A stretch of DNA of 64,000 nucleotides, taken from contig NZ_JAUETR010000001.1 in NCBI RefSeq assembly GCF_032484785.1, forward strand, positions 3,785,501 through 3,849,500, read 5' to 3'. This DNA is from Bradyrhizobium sp. SZCCHNS1050 (lineage in GTDB: Bacteria > Pseudomonadota > Alphaproteobacteria > Rhizobiales > Xanthobacteraceae). Shown piece after piece: positions 17,678 to 26,774 of the stretch (position 1 is its first letter; every line of letters begins with the position of its first letter). A program made the translations under genes and the position numbers. The notes beneath the pieces are model-generated. The model did not search any database, had not been told where the DNA came from, and was given only the letters and a program-made list of their open reading frames with translations.

Positions 17678-18537
17678 CTAGTTCAGGCTGATCCCCGTGA
17701 GCGGCGTGCCGTCGACGCCGTTGTTGCTGATTGCGTTGTTCTTGAAGGACGAGACGGAGCCGCCGCCGGTCTGGACGACGCCGTTGGAATTGCCCTGGAT
17801 GACGGAATTTCCCAACGTCACGATGGCGCCGCTGCCGCTCGCCAGAACGCCGGTGTTGTTGAACTCGGAGGTCAGCCGGTCGAGAAACACGCCCATCCCC
17901 GGCTTTCCGGCCGGGACCGTGGCGGATATCCCGGCATTGCCATTTTCGATGGCCTTGGTGTTCGAGACGAGCACGCTGATCGCGCTGCTCGAATTCGCGG
18001 TCGAGACCGTGACGCCGAGCGCGGACGCCTTGAGCGAGGAGTCCGCGATCACCACCTGGGCCGCACCGGTCGGCGCGACCGAGATCGCGCTTTGCGAGAA
18101 GTTCTCGAAGGTACAGTTCTCGACGACGAGCTTTCGGCCGGCCAGGAAATTGACGCCATTGAGGCCGAGGGTCGTGCCGGCGCCGTTGATGCTCAAATTG
18201 CGCAGGATGATGACGTCGTTGGCGCCGGCATTCACGTTGTGCCGTTGGTCGCCGATGCCAGGATCGAGGCCATCGTCCCCCCGCCGTCGATCGTGATCGA
18301 TTTGGTGATCGTGACGGCGCCGTAGCCGCCGGGATCGAGCACGTCGATCTCACCGCCCGCGGCGGTCTTCGAGATCGCTCCGGCGAAGGTCTTGCAGGGC
18401 GCCGTGCGGCTGCACGGGTTGACGTCGTCGCCGACGCCGGACACCCAGGTCCGCGTCGCCTGCGCGTGAGCCCCTGGCGAGGCAAGGATCAAAAACGCGG
18501 CGCACAAAAATCCGATCGAAGAAATGAGCTTTCGCAT
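17678..18537 (-). pseudogene. Secreted right-handed beta-helix protein, disrupted by a frameshift
   Basis: Two frames together read as one exported protein of about 286 residues. The first (from 18537) has a signal peptide ending AHA, then VNPCSRTAPCKTFAGAISK and GGYGAVTITKSITIDGGG, and stops at 18232 after ATNGTT. The second continues from 18235 with NAGANDVIILRNLSINGAG and beta-helix rungs to the end. Restoring one base near 18235 (ACGTGAAT to ACGGTGAAT) would join them as TTVNAGAND. So this is either a recent loss-of-function frameshift or a sequencing error. A GTGA overlap could in principle restart translation, but the second part would then have no signal peptide. Some family members are pectate-lyase-like; no catalytic residues were identified. 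Confidence 0.7.
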
Positions 18538-18699
18538 GAGCGCTCCCCTTGAAATGCTGGAAATGAAAAATAGCCCGAACGCAGAGTGTTAGTCTACGAA
18601 AGCAACCAGAGCGTTCATCGAAAACGGCGGGCTGTACGGGACATTATGCAATCGGTGGTTGCCGCTTCGGCCGGAGGTGATTTCGCTGACGGTGCACGC

Positions 18700-18847
18700 C
18701 TTCCATCTGTCGATTGCATTGCAGGACTACAACATTCGCGAGCCTGCAGTCGCCCATCGCCCACCCACCCGACGGGCAATTCCGGCAATCCGTCCATGCG
18801 CCAACTGCCCGTCGAGCCAGTTTGTCGCATGTGTGCCGCCTTGCGCC
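18700..18847. repeat. Dispersed palindromic repeat flanking IS copy 1 (distal side)
   Basis: It contains two inverted half-sites, CCCGACGGGCAATT and AACTGCCCGTCG, and ends GCCTTGCGCC beside the IS. The same pattern, diverged, lies at 36796-36879 beside IS copy 2. It is non-coding and part of the target repeat into which the IS inserted. Confidence 0.65.
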
Positions 18848-18850
18848 GTC

Positions 18851-20531
18851 GAGGCTGGGCAAGAATCCGAATTAGGGGGCTGAGAGGGCTCGGCGCGGTG
18901 CAATTTCGAGCCATGACTGCATCATGGTCCAGAACCGGATGAGGGCAAACGAAATCGCCTCCCATGCGCCCCTTGCCTTGCCAGAAGTGGCATGTAGAGC
19001 TGCAAGAGCCCATTCGGCGATGCGGGCGAGGAAGTCGTCGAAACCGAGAATGTTGAGGACGCGGGTGAGGTTGTAGGAGAGCGCCATCAGGCTCCATTCC
19101 CCGCGAACCTTGTCGAAGCCGCGGACAAGGAAGTGCTGATAGCCGGCGCGGCACTTGAGCGTGCCGAACGGGTGCTCGACGATGGCTGAGCGGCGGCGCA
19201 TCAATCGGCCGGCCTGTTCGCTCGCCATCCTCTGGCGGTGACGATCCAGCACCTCTTCGTGCTCCCATCGAGAGACGCTGCGGCTTTTTGCCTTCGCAGA
19301 GAGACAAGACGCCTTGAGGAGGCAGATGCCGCAAGTCGCTACGGAGGCCAGGTAGCGGCGTTCCATCCTGCCGCTCGTATTCTTCCAGAGCTTCTTCGTT
19401 GGATGCAGCGCTTGGCCTGCGGGACACTGATAGGTGTCGGTTGCGGAATTGTAGGTGAAGTCACCTCGCGTGAAGCGACCGTGCTTCTTGCCATTGCCGT
19501 GATGCAGCGGGACATAGGCGGTGATGCCGTCATCCTCGCAAGCCTTGAGATCCCCGCTGTTGTAATAGCCGACATCCGCCAGTATCTGCAGCGCCTCGAC
19601 CTGGAGGCCCTCCTTGGCCGCCTTCGCCATCATATGAAGGTGTCCTGTATCGCTGCGATTGACGACCTCGCTGGCGATGATCAGCTTATGCTTGTCGTCG
19701 ACGACGCTCTGGACATTGTAGCCTGCGATCGTCTGGTCGCCCTTGCTCAGCAGCCGCGCATCGGGATCGGTCTTCGACACCTGTCCCTTGTCGCCTTTGT
19801 CCAGGTTCTCCAGATCGGACTGTGCGCGTTCACGCTTGGCCATCAGCTCCTTGATCTTGTCCCCGACATCGCCTCCATCCTTGTTGTCATCCTTGCCGTC
19901 GCCGGGCCGCTTGGCTTCCGTCGCGTCGTTGGTGTCGAGAGACTTGCCGTACGCCTCGATCTCCTCATCGAGCTTGGCGATCTGTTTGGCGAGCTTCCCG
20001 CGCGTGAAGATGCTGTCCTTGCTGGCATTGCCGTGGAACAGCGCGCCATCGACCGCGACCAGGGTCCCGCCGATCAGCCCGATCTCCTGCAGCAACAGGA
20101 CGAAGCTACGGTTCGCCGCCTTCAAGGCAGCCCAGTTCTCCTTGCGGAAGTTCGCAATCGTCCGATAGCCGGGCTTCAGGTTCCTCAACAGCCAGATCAG
20201 CTCCAGATTGCGGCCGGCTTCACGCTCGAGCCGGCGCGACGATCTGATCTGGTTCAGATAACCATAGAGATAAAGCTTCAGCAGGTCCGCCGGATCGTAC
20301 GGCGGCTGCCCGACACCCAATCCCCTCCGCTTGGCGTGGCGGAAGCCAAGCTTGGCAAGATCGAGGGCGTTGACGTAGCTGTCAATCGCACGAACCGGAT
20401 TGTCCGGCCCGACATAATCCTCAATCCGAGGCGGAAGCAGGCTCTCTTGATCGCGGCTCTCGCCGCTCTTGAACGGCCGATTCGTCATGCCTCCAAATCT
20501 TACCGTGAACACTGAGTTCTTGCCCAGCCTC
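18851..20531 (-). mobile_element. IS1182-family insertion sequence, copy 1
   Basis: A 1681-bp element bounded by 15-bp terminal inverted repeats GAGGCTGGGCAAGAA / TTCTTGCCCAGCCTC, with a putative 3-bp target duplication (GTC at 18848-18850 and 20532-20534). It contains one transposase gene reading leftward. The second copy at 35112-36792 has the same length, ends and encoded protein, in the opposite orientation. Bases outside the repeats are also alike on both sides of both copies, because both lie in the same type of repeat. Confidence 0.88.
18872..20488 (-). CDS. IS1182-family transposase (copy 1)
   Basis: A 538-residue DDE transposase. The N-terminal part has DQESLLPPRIEDYVGPDNPVR and YNPAD-like YDPADLLKLYLYGYLNQIRS. 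Likely catalytic residues are Asp147 (VAVDGALFHGNASKD), Asp305 (LADVGYYNSGD) and Glu438 (VEHPFGTLK). A charged linker (about 170-245) interrupts the first two. A Cys cluster (C355, C386, C389, C395) resembles the zinc-binding insert of this family. The start is the ATG after GGAGGC, not the longer frame that reads out through the terminal repeat. It is intact, so the element may be active. Confidence 0.92.
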   Translation of the reverse strand: MTNRPFKSGESRDQESLLPPRIEDYVGPDNPVRAIDSYVNALDLAKLGFRHAKRRGLGVGQPPYDPADLLKLYLYGYLNQIRSSRRLEREAGRNLELIWLLRNLKPGYRTIANFRKENWAALKAANRSFVLLLQEIGLIGGTLVAVDGALFHGNASKDSIFTRGKLAKQIAKLDEEIEAYGKSLDTNDATEAKRPGDGKDDNKDGGDVGDKIKELMAKRERAQSDLENLDKGDKGQVSKTDPDARLLSKGDQTIAGYNVQSVVDDKHKLIIASEVVNRSDTGHLHMMAKAAKEGLQVEALQILADVGYYNSGDLKACEDDGITAYVPLHHGNGKKHGRFTRGDFTYNSATDTYQCPAGQALHPTKKLWKNTSGRMERRYLASVATCGICLLKASCLSAKAKSRSVSRWEHEEVLDRHRQRMASEQAGRLMRRRSAIVEHPFGTLKCRAGYQHFLVRGFDKVRGEWSLMALSYNLTRVLNILGFDDFLARIAEWALAALHATSGKARGAWEAISFALIRFWTMMQSWLEIAPRRALSAP

Positions 20532-20534
20532 GTC

Positions 20535-20935
20535 GGGCAAATCACGACGATGATCCCGGCCATCCCGTTCGCGATGAGGAGGGGCGGCTCGGCCGATCGT
20601 CACGAGGCGTAGCAGCGGGGAGCGGTGGCCGTATCAGGCTTGGGGCTCTGCGCGAGCGGGCCGGCGAGCAAGCGAGGTACGGACGGTCAAGTCGTAGGGT
20701 CCTGGCATCCCGACGCCGATGCCAAGTTCGCATGCAGGCTTCGCCTCGTGCGGATGACGGTGACCAGAAAGCCCGGCGCACCGGGGAGACTACGAAGCAG
20801 CCGTAACACCATCGCGCAGGGAAGGCTGGGTCGCTCCGGCTGAACCTGTGGTTCCTGCCCCGTGCAATCTTTCCGCACGGGGGCCACGGGTGCCAGTCGG
20901 CACCCGGCCTTCCCTGCGCCCTCCGACTGACGAGG
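20535..20935. repeat. Long diverged repeat flanking IS copy 1 (proximal side)
   Basis: It runs from GGGCAAATCA next to the IS to an inverted pair GCGCAGGGAAGGC ... GGCCTTCCCTGCGC (20814-20919). Read on the minus strand it aligns over about 370 bases with 34716-35108, for example GTCTCCC-GGTGCGCCGGGCT. It has no convincing coding content. This is one member of a dispersed non-coding repeat family. Confidence 0.65.
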
Positions 20936-21224
20936 AGGGAATGATCGGCAAAGCTCGGGCGCAATCGCGCCGCGAGAGCGGCTCCGTTTGACGCCGCGTC
21001 GACCGCGCTGCGCCGCGTGCCGATCGAGCTTGCTGCCCCCGGGCGCGTCCGCCAGAGCTGAATAATCGGGCAACGTCCGCCACATCTGCTCCACTTTGTC
21101 GGCGCAAATCCGCCCCGTATGAATCCCTAAAACTCAGGTAAGCCTTCCAAAAGTAAGATTTTGGCAATCAATCGAACGCTAACTAAGGTTACCAAGTGCT
21201 CAACGTCATGCGGAGACTCTGAAC
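20936..21224. other. Intergenic leader of the Pro/Lys-rich membrane protein gene
   Basis: Nearly 290 bases with no convincing gene. The last 100 bases are AT-richer than their surroundings and presumably hold the promoter. No operator-like symmetry was seen. Confidence 0.4.
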
Positions 21225-23156
21225 GTGAGCGACCAAAAGCCCGAACGGGCCAGCCTTGGCGTGGCCGGTACCACTGGCAAGGCCAGTGCGAGTGTCGACC
21301 CGATGCCGAAGACATCCGCAGTCCCCGATGCAGTCGATCTGGCCGTGCCTGCGATCGCGACCGTCGCCCCGCCCATGATCGCGCCGGATCACGAAGCGCC
21401 GGCGGCTGACCGTCCGGGCATCGACCCGAAGGCGAAGATCGTGGAAGCGGTGACCGCGCCCGAGCCACAGCCGGAGGCCAGCCAGTCCGAGATCAAGACC
21501 GAGGTGATGGCCGACACCGAGATCGGGACGACCAAGGTCGAGCCGGTCAAGCCCGAGCAGGTCAAGGTCGAAACCCTCACGGCCGAGCAGGAAAAAATCG
21601 AGCCCTCCAAGATCGAAGCGGTGAAGCCGGAGCGAGCCAAACCCGAGCCCGCGCGGCTCGACCTGGTCAAGTCCGACAAGGGCAAATCCGACAAGGTCAA
21701 GCCGGAGCTGACCAAGCCCCAGGCGGTGGGGGGCAACGTTGCGGCGCCGGGCAAAGTCGAAGCTGCAGTAGCCTCGAGTGCTGCGAAACCTCCCTCGACG
21801 ATCCTGGATCTGATCAGGACGGAGCCGGTCAAGTCGGACCCGATCAAGACGGCTGCGGCCGGTGAGCTCCTCAAGGTCGAGACACCAAAGCTGTCGATGC
21901 TCGCGGCCAATGCGCCGAAAGTCGGCCCGATGGCAGCGGCCGCGCCGAAGCCGGAGACGGCCATCAAGCCGGACGCGCCGATCAAGTCGGTGGCTGCCAC
22001 CAAGACAGAAGCCGTCGTTCGGCCTGAGCCGGCTGCCAAGCCGGAGACTGTTGCCAAGTCGGATGCCAAACCGGATGCCAAGTCGGAGCCCGTTGCCAAG
22101 CAGGCATCCGCGGCCAAACCCGGGGCGTCCGCGACGCGCCCGGTCACGCCAGTCCAGGCGGATGCCGGACCGGCGACCAGGGCGGGTGCTTTTGCCGCGG
22201 TCGACAAGGCCGCGGCCTGGGCCAAAGCGAAGTTCAAGACCGAGCCCTTCAAGTTCAATGCGGCGTCCAAGCCGGCGGCCGCTGCCGCAACGGCGGCCAG
22301 CACGGCCGCTGCGGGAGCGACGCTGCCACCTCCGCAGCCGGGCCAGACCCCGCCGCCGCATGCCGTGAACGGCAGGCTCGGCCTACCGGCCATGGCTGCG
22401 ATCCTGCTGCTGTCGATGGTTGTCGGCGGCGTTGCCGGTGGTCTGGTCACGGCCAAATTCGTCACGCGCTCCGGCGGCGGCGACGCGGCCGATGCGACGG
22501 CCGGCGAGGCTGCGGATTCCACGCTTGGCGCGACCGTGGCGCGAATCGACAATGATGTCGCCGCGCTGAAGGCGAGCCTCGACCAGACCAATCAGACGAG
22601 CCTCGTCGAGCTCAACAAGTCCGCGGAGCGTCTCGACCGGCTCGAGAAGATCCTCGGTGATCTGTCGACGAAATCGTCGGCCAAGCCGAGCGAGTTGCAG
22701 CGTCTGAGCGAGGCCGTGGACCGGCTGCGCGCCGCGCAGGCGTCCGCGACCGCGCAAGCCCCCGCGCGTGACAGCGCCGCGTCCGCGCCGCAGGCGGTGG
22801 GGGCGATCAATGCGGCGGCGCCGCCCGCGGGCGTGGCGAGCCGGGCCGACGCGGCCAGGACCACCGAGGCAGCCAGGACCGAAGCAGCAAGGGCAGAGGC
22901 GAGCCGGGCCGAGCCGGCCAGGGCGGAGACCGCTCGCCCCGAGCCGAACCGCACGGAGGCCACCAAGCCCAAGGTCGTCGAGGGCTGGGTGCTGCGCGAC
23001 GTCGGTCGTGGCGGCGCGCTGATCGAGGGCCGCGGTGGCCTCTACGAGGTCTATGCCGGCGATCCCGTGCCGGGCCTCGGCAAGGTCGACGCGATTCGCA
23101 AGCAGGACGGTCGCTGGGTGGTCGTCACCACCAAGGGGCTTGTCGTCGCGCGCTGA
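21225..23156 (+). CDS. Single-pass membrane protein with long Pro/Lys/Glu/Ala-rich cytoplasmic region, unknown function
   Basis: Not recognised as a named family. The 643 residues start at GTG after a GGAGA site. Residues 1-380 are low-complexity with many K-P-E, K-x-E and K-x-D units, resembling the rigid spacer of TonB or TolA but in front of the membrane helix. One helix lies at about 386-408 (LPAMAAILLLSMVVGG). A predicted coiled coil follows (DNDVAALKASLDQTNQ ... LDRLEKILGDLS), then Ala/Arg/Glu-rich repeats (ARTEAARAEASRAEPAR). The compact end from about 583 (EGWVLRDVGRGGALIEGR, GLYEVYAGDPVPGLGKVDAI) looks like a small beta domain, possibly facing the periplasm. The role is unknown. Confidence 0.75.
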   Translation: MSDQKPERASLGVAGTTGKASASVDPMPKTSAVPDAVDLAVPAIATVAPPMIAPDHEAPAADRPGIDPKAKIVEAVTAPEPQPEASQSEIKTEVMADTEIGTTKVEPVKPEQVKVETLTAEQEKIEPSKIEAVKPERAKPEPARLDLVKSDKGKSDKVKPELTKPQAVGGNVAAPGKVEAAVASSAAKPPSTILDLIRTEPVKSDPIKTAAAGELLKVETPKLSMLAANAPKVGPMAAAAPKPETAIKPDAPIKSVAATKTEAVVRPEPAAKPETVAKSDAKPDAKSEPVAKQASAAKPGASATRPVTPVQADAGPATRAGAFAAVDKAAAWAKAKFKTEPFKFNAASKPAAAAATAASTAAAGATLPPPQPGQTPPPHAVNGRLGLPAMAAILLLSMVVGGVAGGLVTAKFVTRSGGGDAADATAGEAADSTLGATVARIDNDVAALKASLDQTNQTSLVELNKSAERLDRLEKILGDLSTKSSAKPSELQRLSEAVDRLRAAQASATAQAPARDSAASAPQAVGAINAAAPPAGVASRADAARTTEAARTEAARAEASRAEPARAETARPEPNRTEATKPKVVEGWVLRDVGRGGALIEGRGGLYEVYAGDPVPGLGKVDAIRKQDGRWVVVTTKGLVVAR

Positions 23157-23185
23157 CGGACCATCTGTTTTTGGAGACGAATCTG

Positions 23186-23221
23186 GACGAGGCGCCTCAC
23201 CGCGACGTGAGGCGCCTCGTC
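23186..23221. terminator. Perfect 14-bp hairpin between two genes
   Basis: Arms GACGAGGCGCCTCA and TGAGGCGCCTCGTC flank an 8-base loop, 30 bases after the preceding stop. It lacks a T-run, so it may be a Rho-assisted terminator or an RNA-stabilising structure. Confidence 0.55.
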
Positions 23222-23311
23222 GCACAATTGTCCGAAGCCGCCCGCCTTTCGGCTATCTTCGAGGACTAGCAGGCCCTCAATTGCATGTTCGTGGAAGTGA
23301 GGAGGCGCGTC

Positions 23312-24859
23312 TTGCGACTGTCGGTATTCGGCCTTGTCATGCTGTGCTGCGGCCCGCTCGCTCATGCGGACGAGAGCCCGCCGGTCGAGCGCGGCGCCGC
23401 CATCCTCGAGCCGTTCGCGCTGCGTGAGCTCGACAACGGCGCGTTCGGCCTCGGGAAGATGCTTGCGCACGCCAGTGATGCGCCGCTGACCGACGCGGCG
23501 TTGTTTGCGCTGCCGTCGATGATGCCCGTACGCAAGGCGCTCGACACGGAGTTCGACCGCTACGTCGACAAGCACAAGACGACGTTGCCGAACGAGAGCA
23601 TCGGCATCGGTACGTCCTACGCGTTCCAGCTGTTCGACCGCACTGTGCTCGATTCGCCCGATGCCCGCTTCGTGCTGGCCGGCGTCGTCAATCGCATGGA
23701 TCGCGCCTTCGTCGATCCCGACCATTGCGGCGAGGTGCGGCTGCTGTACCGCCTGACGCGGACCACGCCGCCCGAGGCCAAAGATGGCGAGGTCGCCTCG
23801 CCGCGGCTGCCGATGACGCTCAACATCGTGCTCAAGGCGCGCAGCGATGCGGAGGCCAAGAGCAATTCGCCGAGTTGTGCCGAGATCGCCAAGCGGTGGC
23901 TGGCGACGTCCGATCTGCAACTGACCGGGCCTGAGCTTGCCGCGAAGCTGACGGCGCCGGACGGCCCGCTGGCGCTGATCAGGTCGGAGAACATCCATCG
24001 CATCGAGACCAACCTGCAGATCGCGCATGCGCCGAAATCGGCGATCCGCGATTTCCGCACCGACTACATGATGAAGGTGTTCGACTATCAGGCCGCGAGC
24101 GGGACGTTCGAGGAGGCGGTGCTGGAGGATCAGGTCGATCGCGACCGGCTGCTGGCGGATGCCGCGCTGGCGCGCGAGTTCAAGGCCTGGCTGCTCGACC
24201 CCGTCCATCTCGGTGAGCTCGACCGCGGCACCGCGGTGATCCCCGAGCAGTTCCTGGCCAAGGTTGCGGTGGCGCCGACCCCGGTCGGATTCGTCAATTC
24301 CGATCTGCTGCCGGCCTACGGGCTGGTGCAGGGGAGCGCGGCCGGGCAGGGCGCGGTGTTCACCGAGGCCGACGTGGTCGGTGCGCTGGAGAAGGCGGCC
24401 GCGCAGGGCATCGTGCTGCAGAACATCCGGTCGGTCGCGGGCTTCGAGCGACGCCTCAACGATTCGAGCTGCGGCGGCTGCCATCAGACCCGCGGCATCG
24501 GCGGCTTTCACTTTCCCGGCGTCGACTGGATGGCGGAGAAGCCGTCCAACACCGTCGTGGTGCCGGGCTCGCCGCACTTCTTCGGCGACCAGGTCCGCCG
24601 GCGCGACATCCTCACCGCCTTTGCCGAGGGGCGGACTCCGGATTTCTCGCGCGGCTTCGCCAGCCGCCCGCAATTGCGCGGCAGCGATGAGCTCGCCGGC
24701 ACGGTCTACAACGACGGCTGGGGCGGGCATTGCTACGCGAGCCACGCCGCGGCCGCGGACAACGACAAGAGCTTCTCGACCTGGACCTGCGCCGCGAACC
24801 TGTCCTGTCAGACCGGCCCGGCGACGCGGTTCGGCATGTGCTTCATCGCGACGCGCTAG
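23312..24859 (+). CDS. Exported protein with a CxxCH haem-binding motif, unknown function
   Basis: A signal peptide (LRLSVFGLVMLCCGPLAHA) starts a protein of about 515 residues with no named family that I recognise. A single c-type haem motif, SCGGCHQTRGIGGFH, lies near residue 400, and several other Cys are present, four of them in the last 40 residues (HCYASH, TCAANLSCQTG, GMCF), likely as disulfides. TTG at 23312 is preferred as start because GAGGAGG sits 6 bases upstream; an ATG at 23285 gives 9 more residues before the signal peptide. It ends one base before the convergent CoA-transferase gene. It could be a periplasmic c-type electron carrier or oxidase-like protein, but an axial ligand could not be assigned. 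Confidence 0.75.
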   Translation: MRLSVFGLVMLCCGPLAHADESPPVERGAAILEPFALRELDNGAFGLGKMLAHASDAPLTDAALFALPSMMPVRKALDTEFDRYVDKHKTTLPNESIGIGTSYAFQLFDRTVLDSPDARFVLAGVVNRMDRAFVDPDHCGEVRLLYRLTRTTPPEAKDGEVASPRLPMTLNIVLKARSDAEAKSNSPSCAEIAKRWLATSDLQLTGPELAAKLTAPDGPLALIRSENIHRIETNLQIAHAPKSAIRDFRTDYMMKVFDYQAASGTFEEAVLEDQVDRDRLLADAALAREFKAWLLDPVHLGELDRGTAVIPEQFLAKVAVAPTPVGFVNSDLLPAYGLVQGSAAGQGAVFTEADVVGALEKAAAQGIVLQNIRSVAGFERRLNDSSCGGCHQTRGIGGFHFPGVDWMAEKPSNTVVVPGSPHFFGDQVRRRDILTAFAEGRTPDFSRGFASRPQLRGSDELAGTVYNDGWGGHCYASHAAAADNDKSFSTWTCAANLSCQTGPATRFGMCFIATR

Positions 24860-24860
24860 C

Positions 24861-26069
24861 TCAGGCCACCGCACCGCGCGCGCGCAGGTCGCGGATGGCC
24901 TCGTCGTCGAAGCCGGCGCTGCGCAGGATCTCGTCGCTGTGCTGGCCTATGCCGGGCGGCTTGCGCGGGGTGACCTTGCGCTGGCCGTCGATGAAGATCG
25001 GGCTGTTGACCGTCAGCATGGTGTCGTTCTCGAACGGCACCAGCACCTCGTTCTCGATCATCTGCCTGTCGTTTGGAATGTCGTCGAGAATCCCGACCAC
25101 CCCGAACACGAGCCCGCTGCCGTCGAGGATCCGGCGCCATTCGGCCAGCGGCCTGGTCGCGAACACCGCGTCGAACTCGTGGATCAGTTCGACCGAGCGG
25201 GCGTGGCGATCGGCCTTGGTGACGAAGCGCGGATCGTCGATCAGCTCCTCTCGGCCAAGGCAGCGGGCGAGGATCGGCCACTGCTTCTCCTCATTGAGGA
25301 GCGAGAGCATGATCCAGCGGCCGTCCTGGCATTTGTAGTGATTGGCGACTGCGTTCAGCGCGCGTTCGCGCGGCCGCCGCTCGACGAAGGTCGCGCCGCA
25401 AAGCTTGGCCTGAGCAAGCACGGAGGCCGCCCAGACCCCGTTGGCCATCAGGTTGGAGGCGACGTGGCAGCCCTTGCCGGTCTTCTCGCGCTGGTAAAGC
25501 GCCGTGACGATCGCGCCATAGAACGCCATTGCGCAGGGGTGGTCGCCCATCCCGGCGACGGAGCGGGCGGGTGTCGTGCTCTCGTCGGCACGGACCAGGT
25601 CCATCAGTCCGGAGCGCGCCCAATAGGCATTGCTATCGAAGCCGGGTTTGTCGGCTTCCTCGCCTTTCTCGCCATACCCGGTAAACGACGCATAGATCAG
25701 CCGCGGATTGAGCGGCGCCAGCTTTTCGTGGGTGAGGCCGAGCTTGGCGCGGACCGACGGCGGGAAATTGGTGATGAAGACATCGGCTTCACTTACCAGC
25801 CGTTGCAGCACGGTCTGCGCTTCCGGCTTCGACAGGTCGAGTGCGAGGCTGCGCTTGTTGCGGGCTTCGAGATACCACGCGTAGTTATGCTCGCTGCGCG
25901 GATAGCCCGGCAGGTTCGGCAGGTTGCGGTAGGGATCGCCGGCGCCGGGCGGCTCGATCTTGATGACGTCAGCGCCGAAATCGGAAAGAACGGTGGCGGC
26001 TGCGGGGGCCGCGATGAAGCTCGCGCAGTCCAGCACCTTCAGGCCATGGAAAATGCCCTTGTCGTTCAT
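24861..26069 (-). CDS. CaiB/BaiF family CoA-transferase (class III)
   Basis: A 402-residue class III CoA-transferase. The N-terminal LKVLDCASFIAAPAAATVLSDFGADVIKIEPPGAGD is diagnostic. The catalytic Asp that forms the acyl anhydride is probably in AGMGDHPCA (about 173). FGVVGILDDIPNDRQM fits the family's C-terminal part. It would move CoA between a carboxylate and an acyl-CoA; donor and acceptor cannot be inferred. It is monocistronic. Confidence 0.9.
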   Translation of the reverse strand: MNDKGIFHGLKVLDCASFIAAPAAATVLSDFGADVIKIEPPGAGDPYRNLPNLPGYPRSEHNYAWYLEARNKRSLALDLSKPEAQTVLQRLVSEADVFITNFPPSVRAKLGLTHEKLAPLNPRLIYASFTGYGEKGEEADKPGFDSNAYWARSGLMDLVRADESTTPARSVAGMGDHPCAMAFYGAIVTALYQREKTGKGCHVASNLMANGVWAASVLAQAKLCGATFVERRPRERALNAVANHYKCQDGRWIMLSLLNEEKQWPILARCLGREELIDDPRFVTKADRHARSVELIHEFDAVFATRPLAEWRRILDGSGLVFGVVGILDDIPNDRQMIENEVLVPFENDTMLTVNSPIFIDGQRKVTPRKPPGIGQHSDEILRSAGFDDEAIRDLRARGAVA

Positions 26070-26321
26070 GTTGCGTCGCTCCCGTCGCTTGTTTCCGCGC
26101 GCTGGAATTACGTTGACGGCGCGGTTCGAGGCGCATTTGACCCGGGTCGGGCGGGCGAGGCAATGGCGGGGAGGGAGCTGAAACTACAAACAAACGCAAA
26201 GATGTGATCAGGAGCGGGCACCGCTCCTGTCTATTTCGACGTGTCGACAATCATGCTGGTTTGGTGAGGGAAACGATCGCGCCGAAAAGCCGCGAGGCGG
26301 AATGGCGCGCCAATTGATCCG

Positions 26322-26522
26322 CTACACTTTCAGGTTCTCGGCCGAACTCCTGCCGCGGTTGGCAATCTCGTCGTACTCGATGGTCTGGCCCTCGTTGAGG
26401 GTCGCCAGCCCGGCCTTCTGCACTGCGGAGATGTGAACGAAAATGTCCTTGCCCCCGGCCGCGGGCTGGATGAAGCCATAGCCCTTGGTCGGGTTGAACC
26501 ACTTGACCGTACCTTTAGCCAT
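26322..26522 (-). CDS. Cold-shock domain protein
   Basis: A 66-residue single cold-shock domain: [15 protein letters not shown] (RNP1) and DIFVHIS (RNP2) for single-stranded RNA/DNA binding, with the family's usual length. The ATG before AKGTVKWF is the standard family start; the longer upstream frame is Arg-rich and not conserved. Such proteins act as RNA chaperones. I saw no cold-box motif in the 250-base leader. Confidence 0.93.
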   Translation of the reverse strand: MAKGTVKWFNPTKGYGFIQPAAGGKDIFVHISAVQKAGLATLNEGQTIEYDEIANRGRSSAENLKV

Positions 26523-26774
26523 ACGTCGCCTCCGCGGGACCAATCCGAGTACGAGCCGCGGTCCCCGCAAACCGTCAGGCCCGGAATTCGAGACTACTGC
26601 GGTTGTGACAGGCGTGATAGCGCAAACAGCGGGCGGTTTTGGCCCGAAATGATCGATATCGTGGCGACTTTGCGGCTTTTGACCGCAGTGCCACCGTTCC
26701 GCCAGTCACCGCGGACCCGCTGCAACCGTTCTCGGTATGACAGCGCAGGCTGCAAACAGGTTCAACGCAACTCG
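26523..26774. other. Leader of the cold-shock gene and 3' flank of the cyclase gene
   Basis: 250 bases, no gene. It should contain the promoter and 5' UTR of the cold-shock gene. No repeat or clear hairpin was seen. Confidence 0.35.

Noticed and set aside
19238..20515. Frames of 425 codons opposite each transposase
   Set aside because: They are the exact antisense of the transposase and include its terminal repeat; no domain.
21225..23156. TonB protein
   Set aside because: The Pro/Lys spacer is before the membrane helix and the TonB C-terminal domain is absent.
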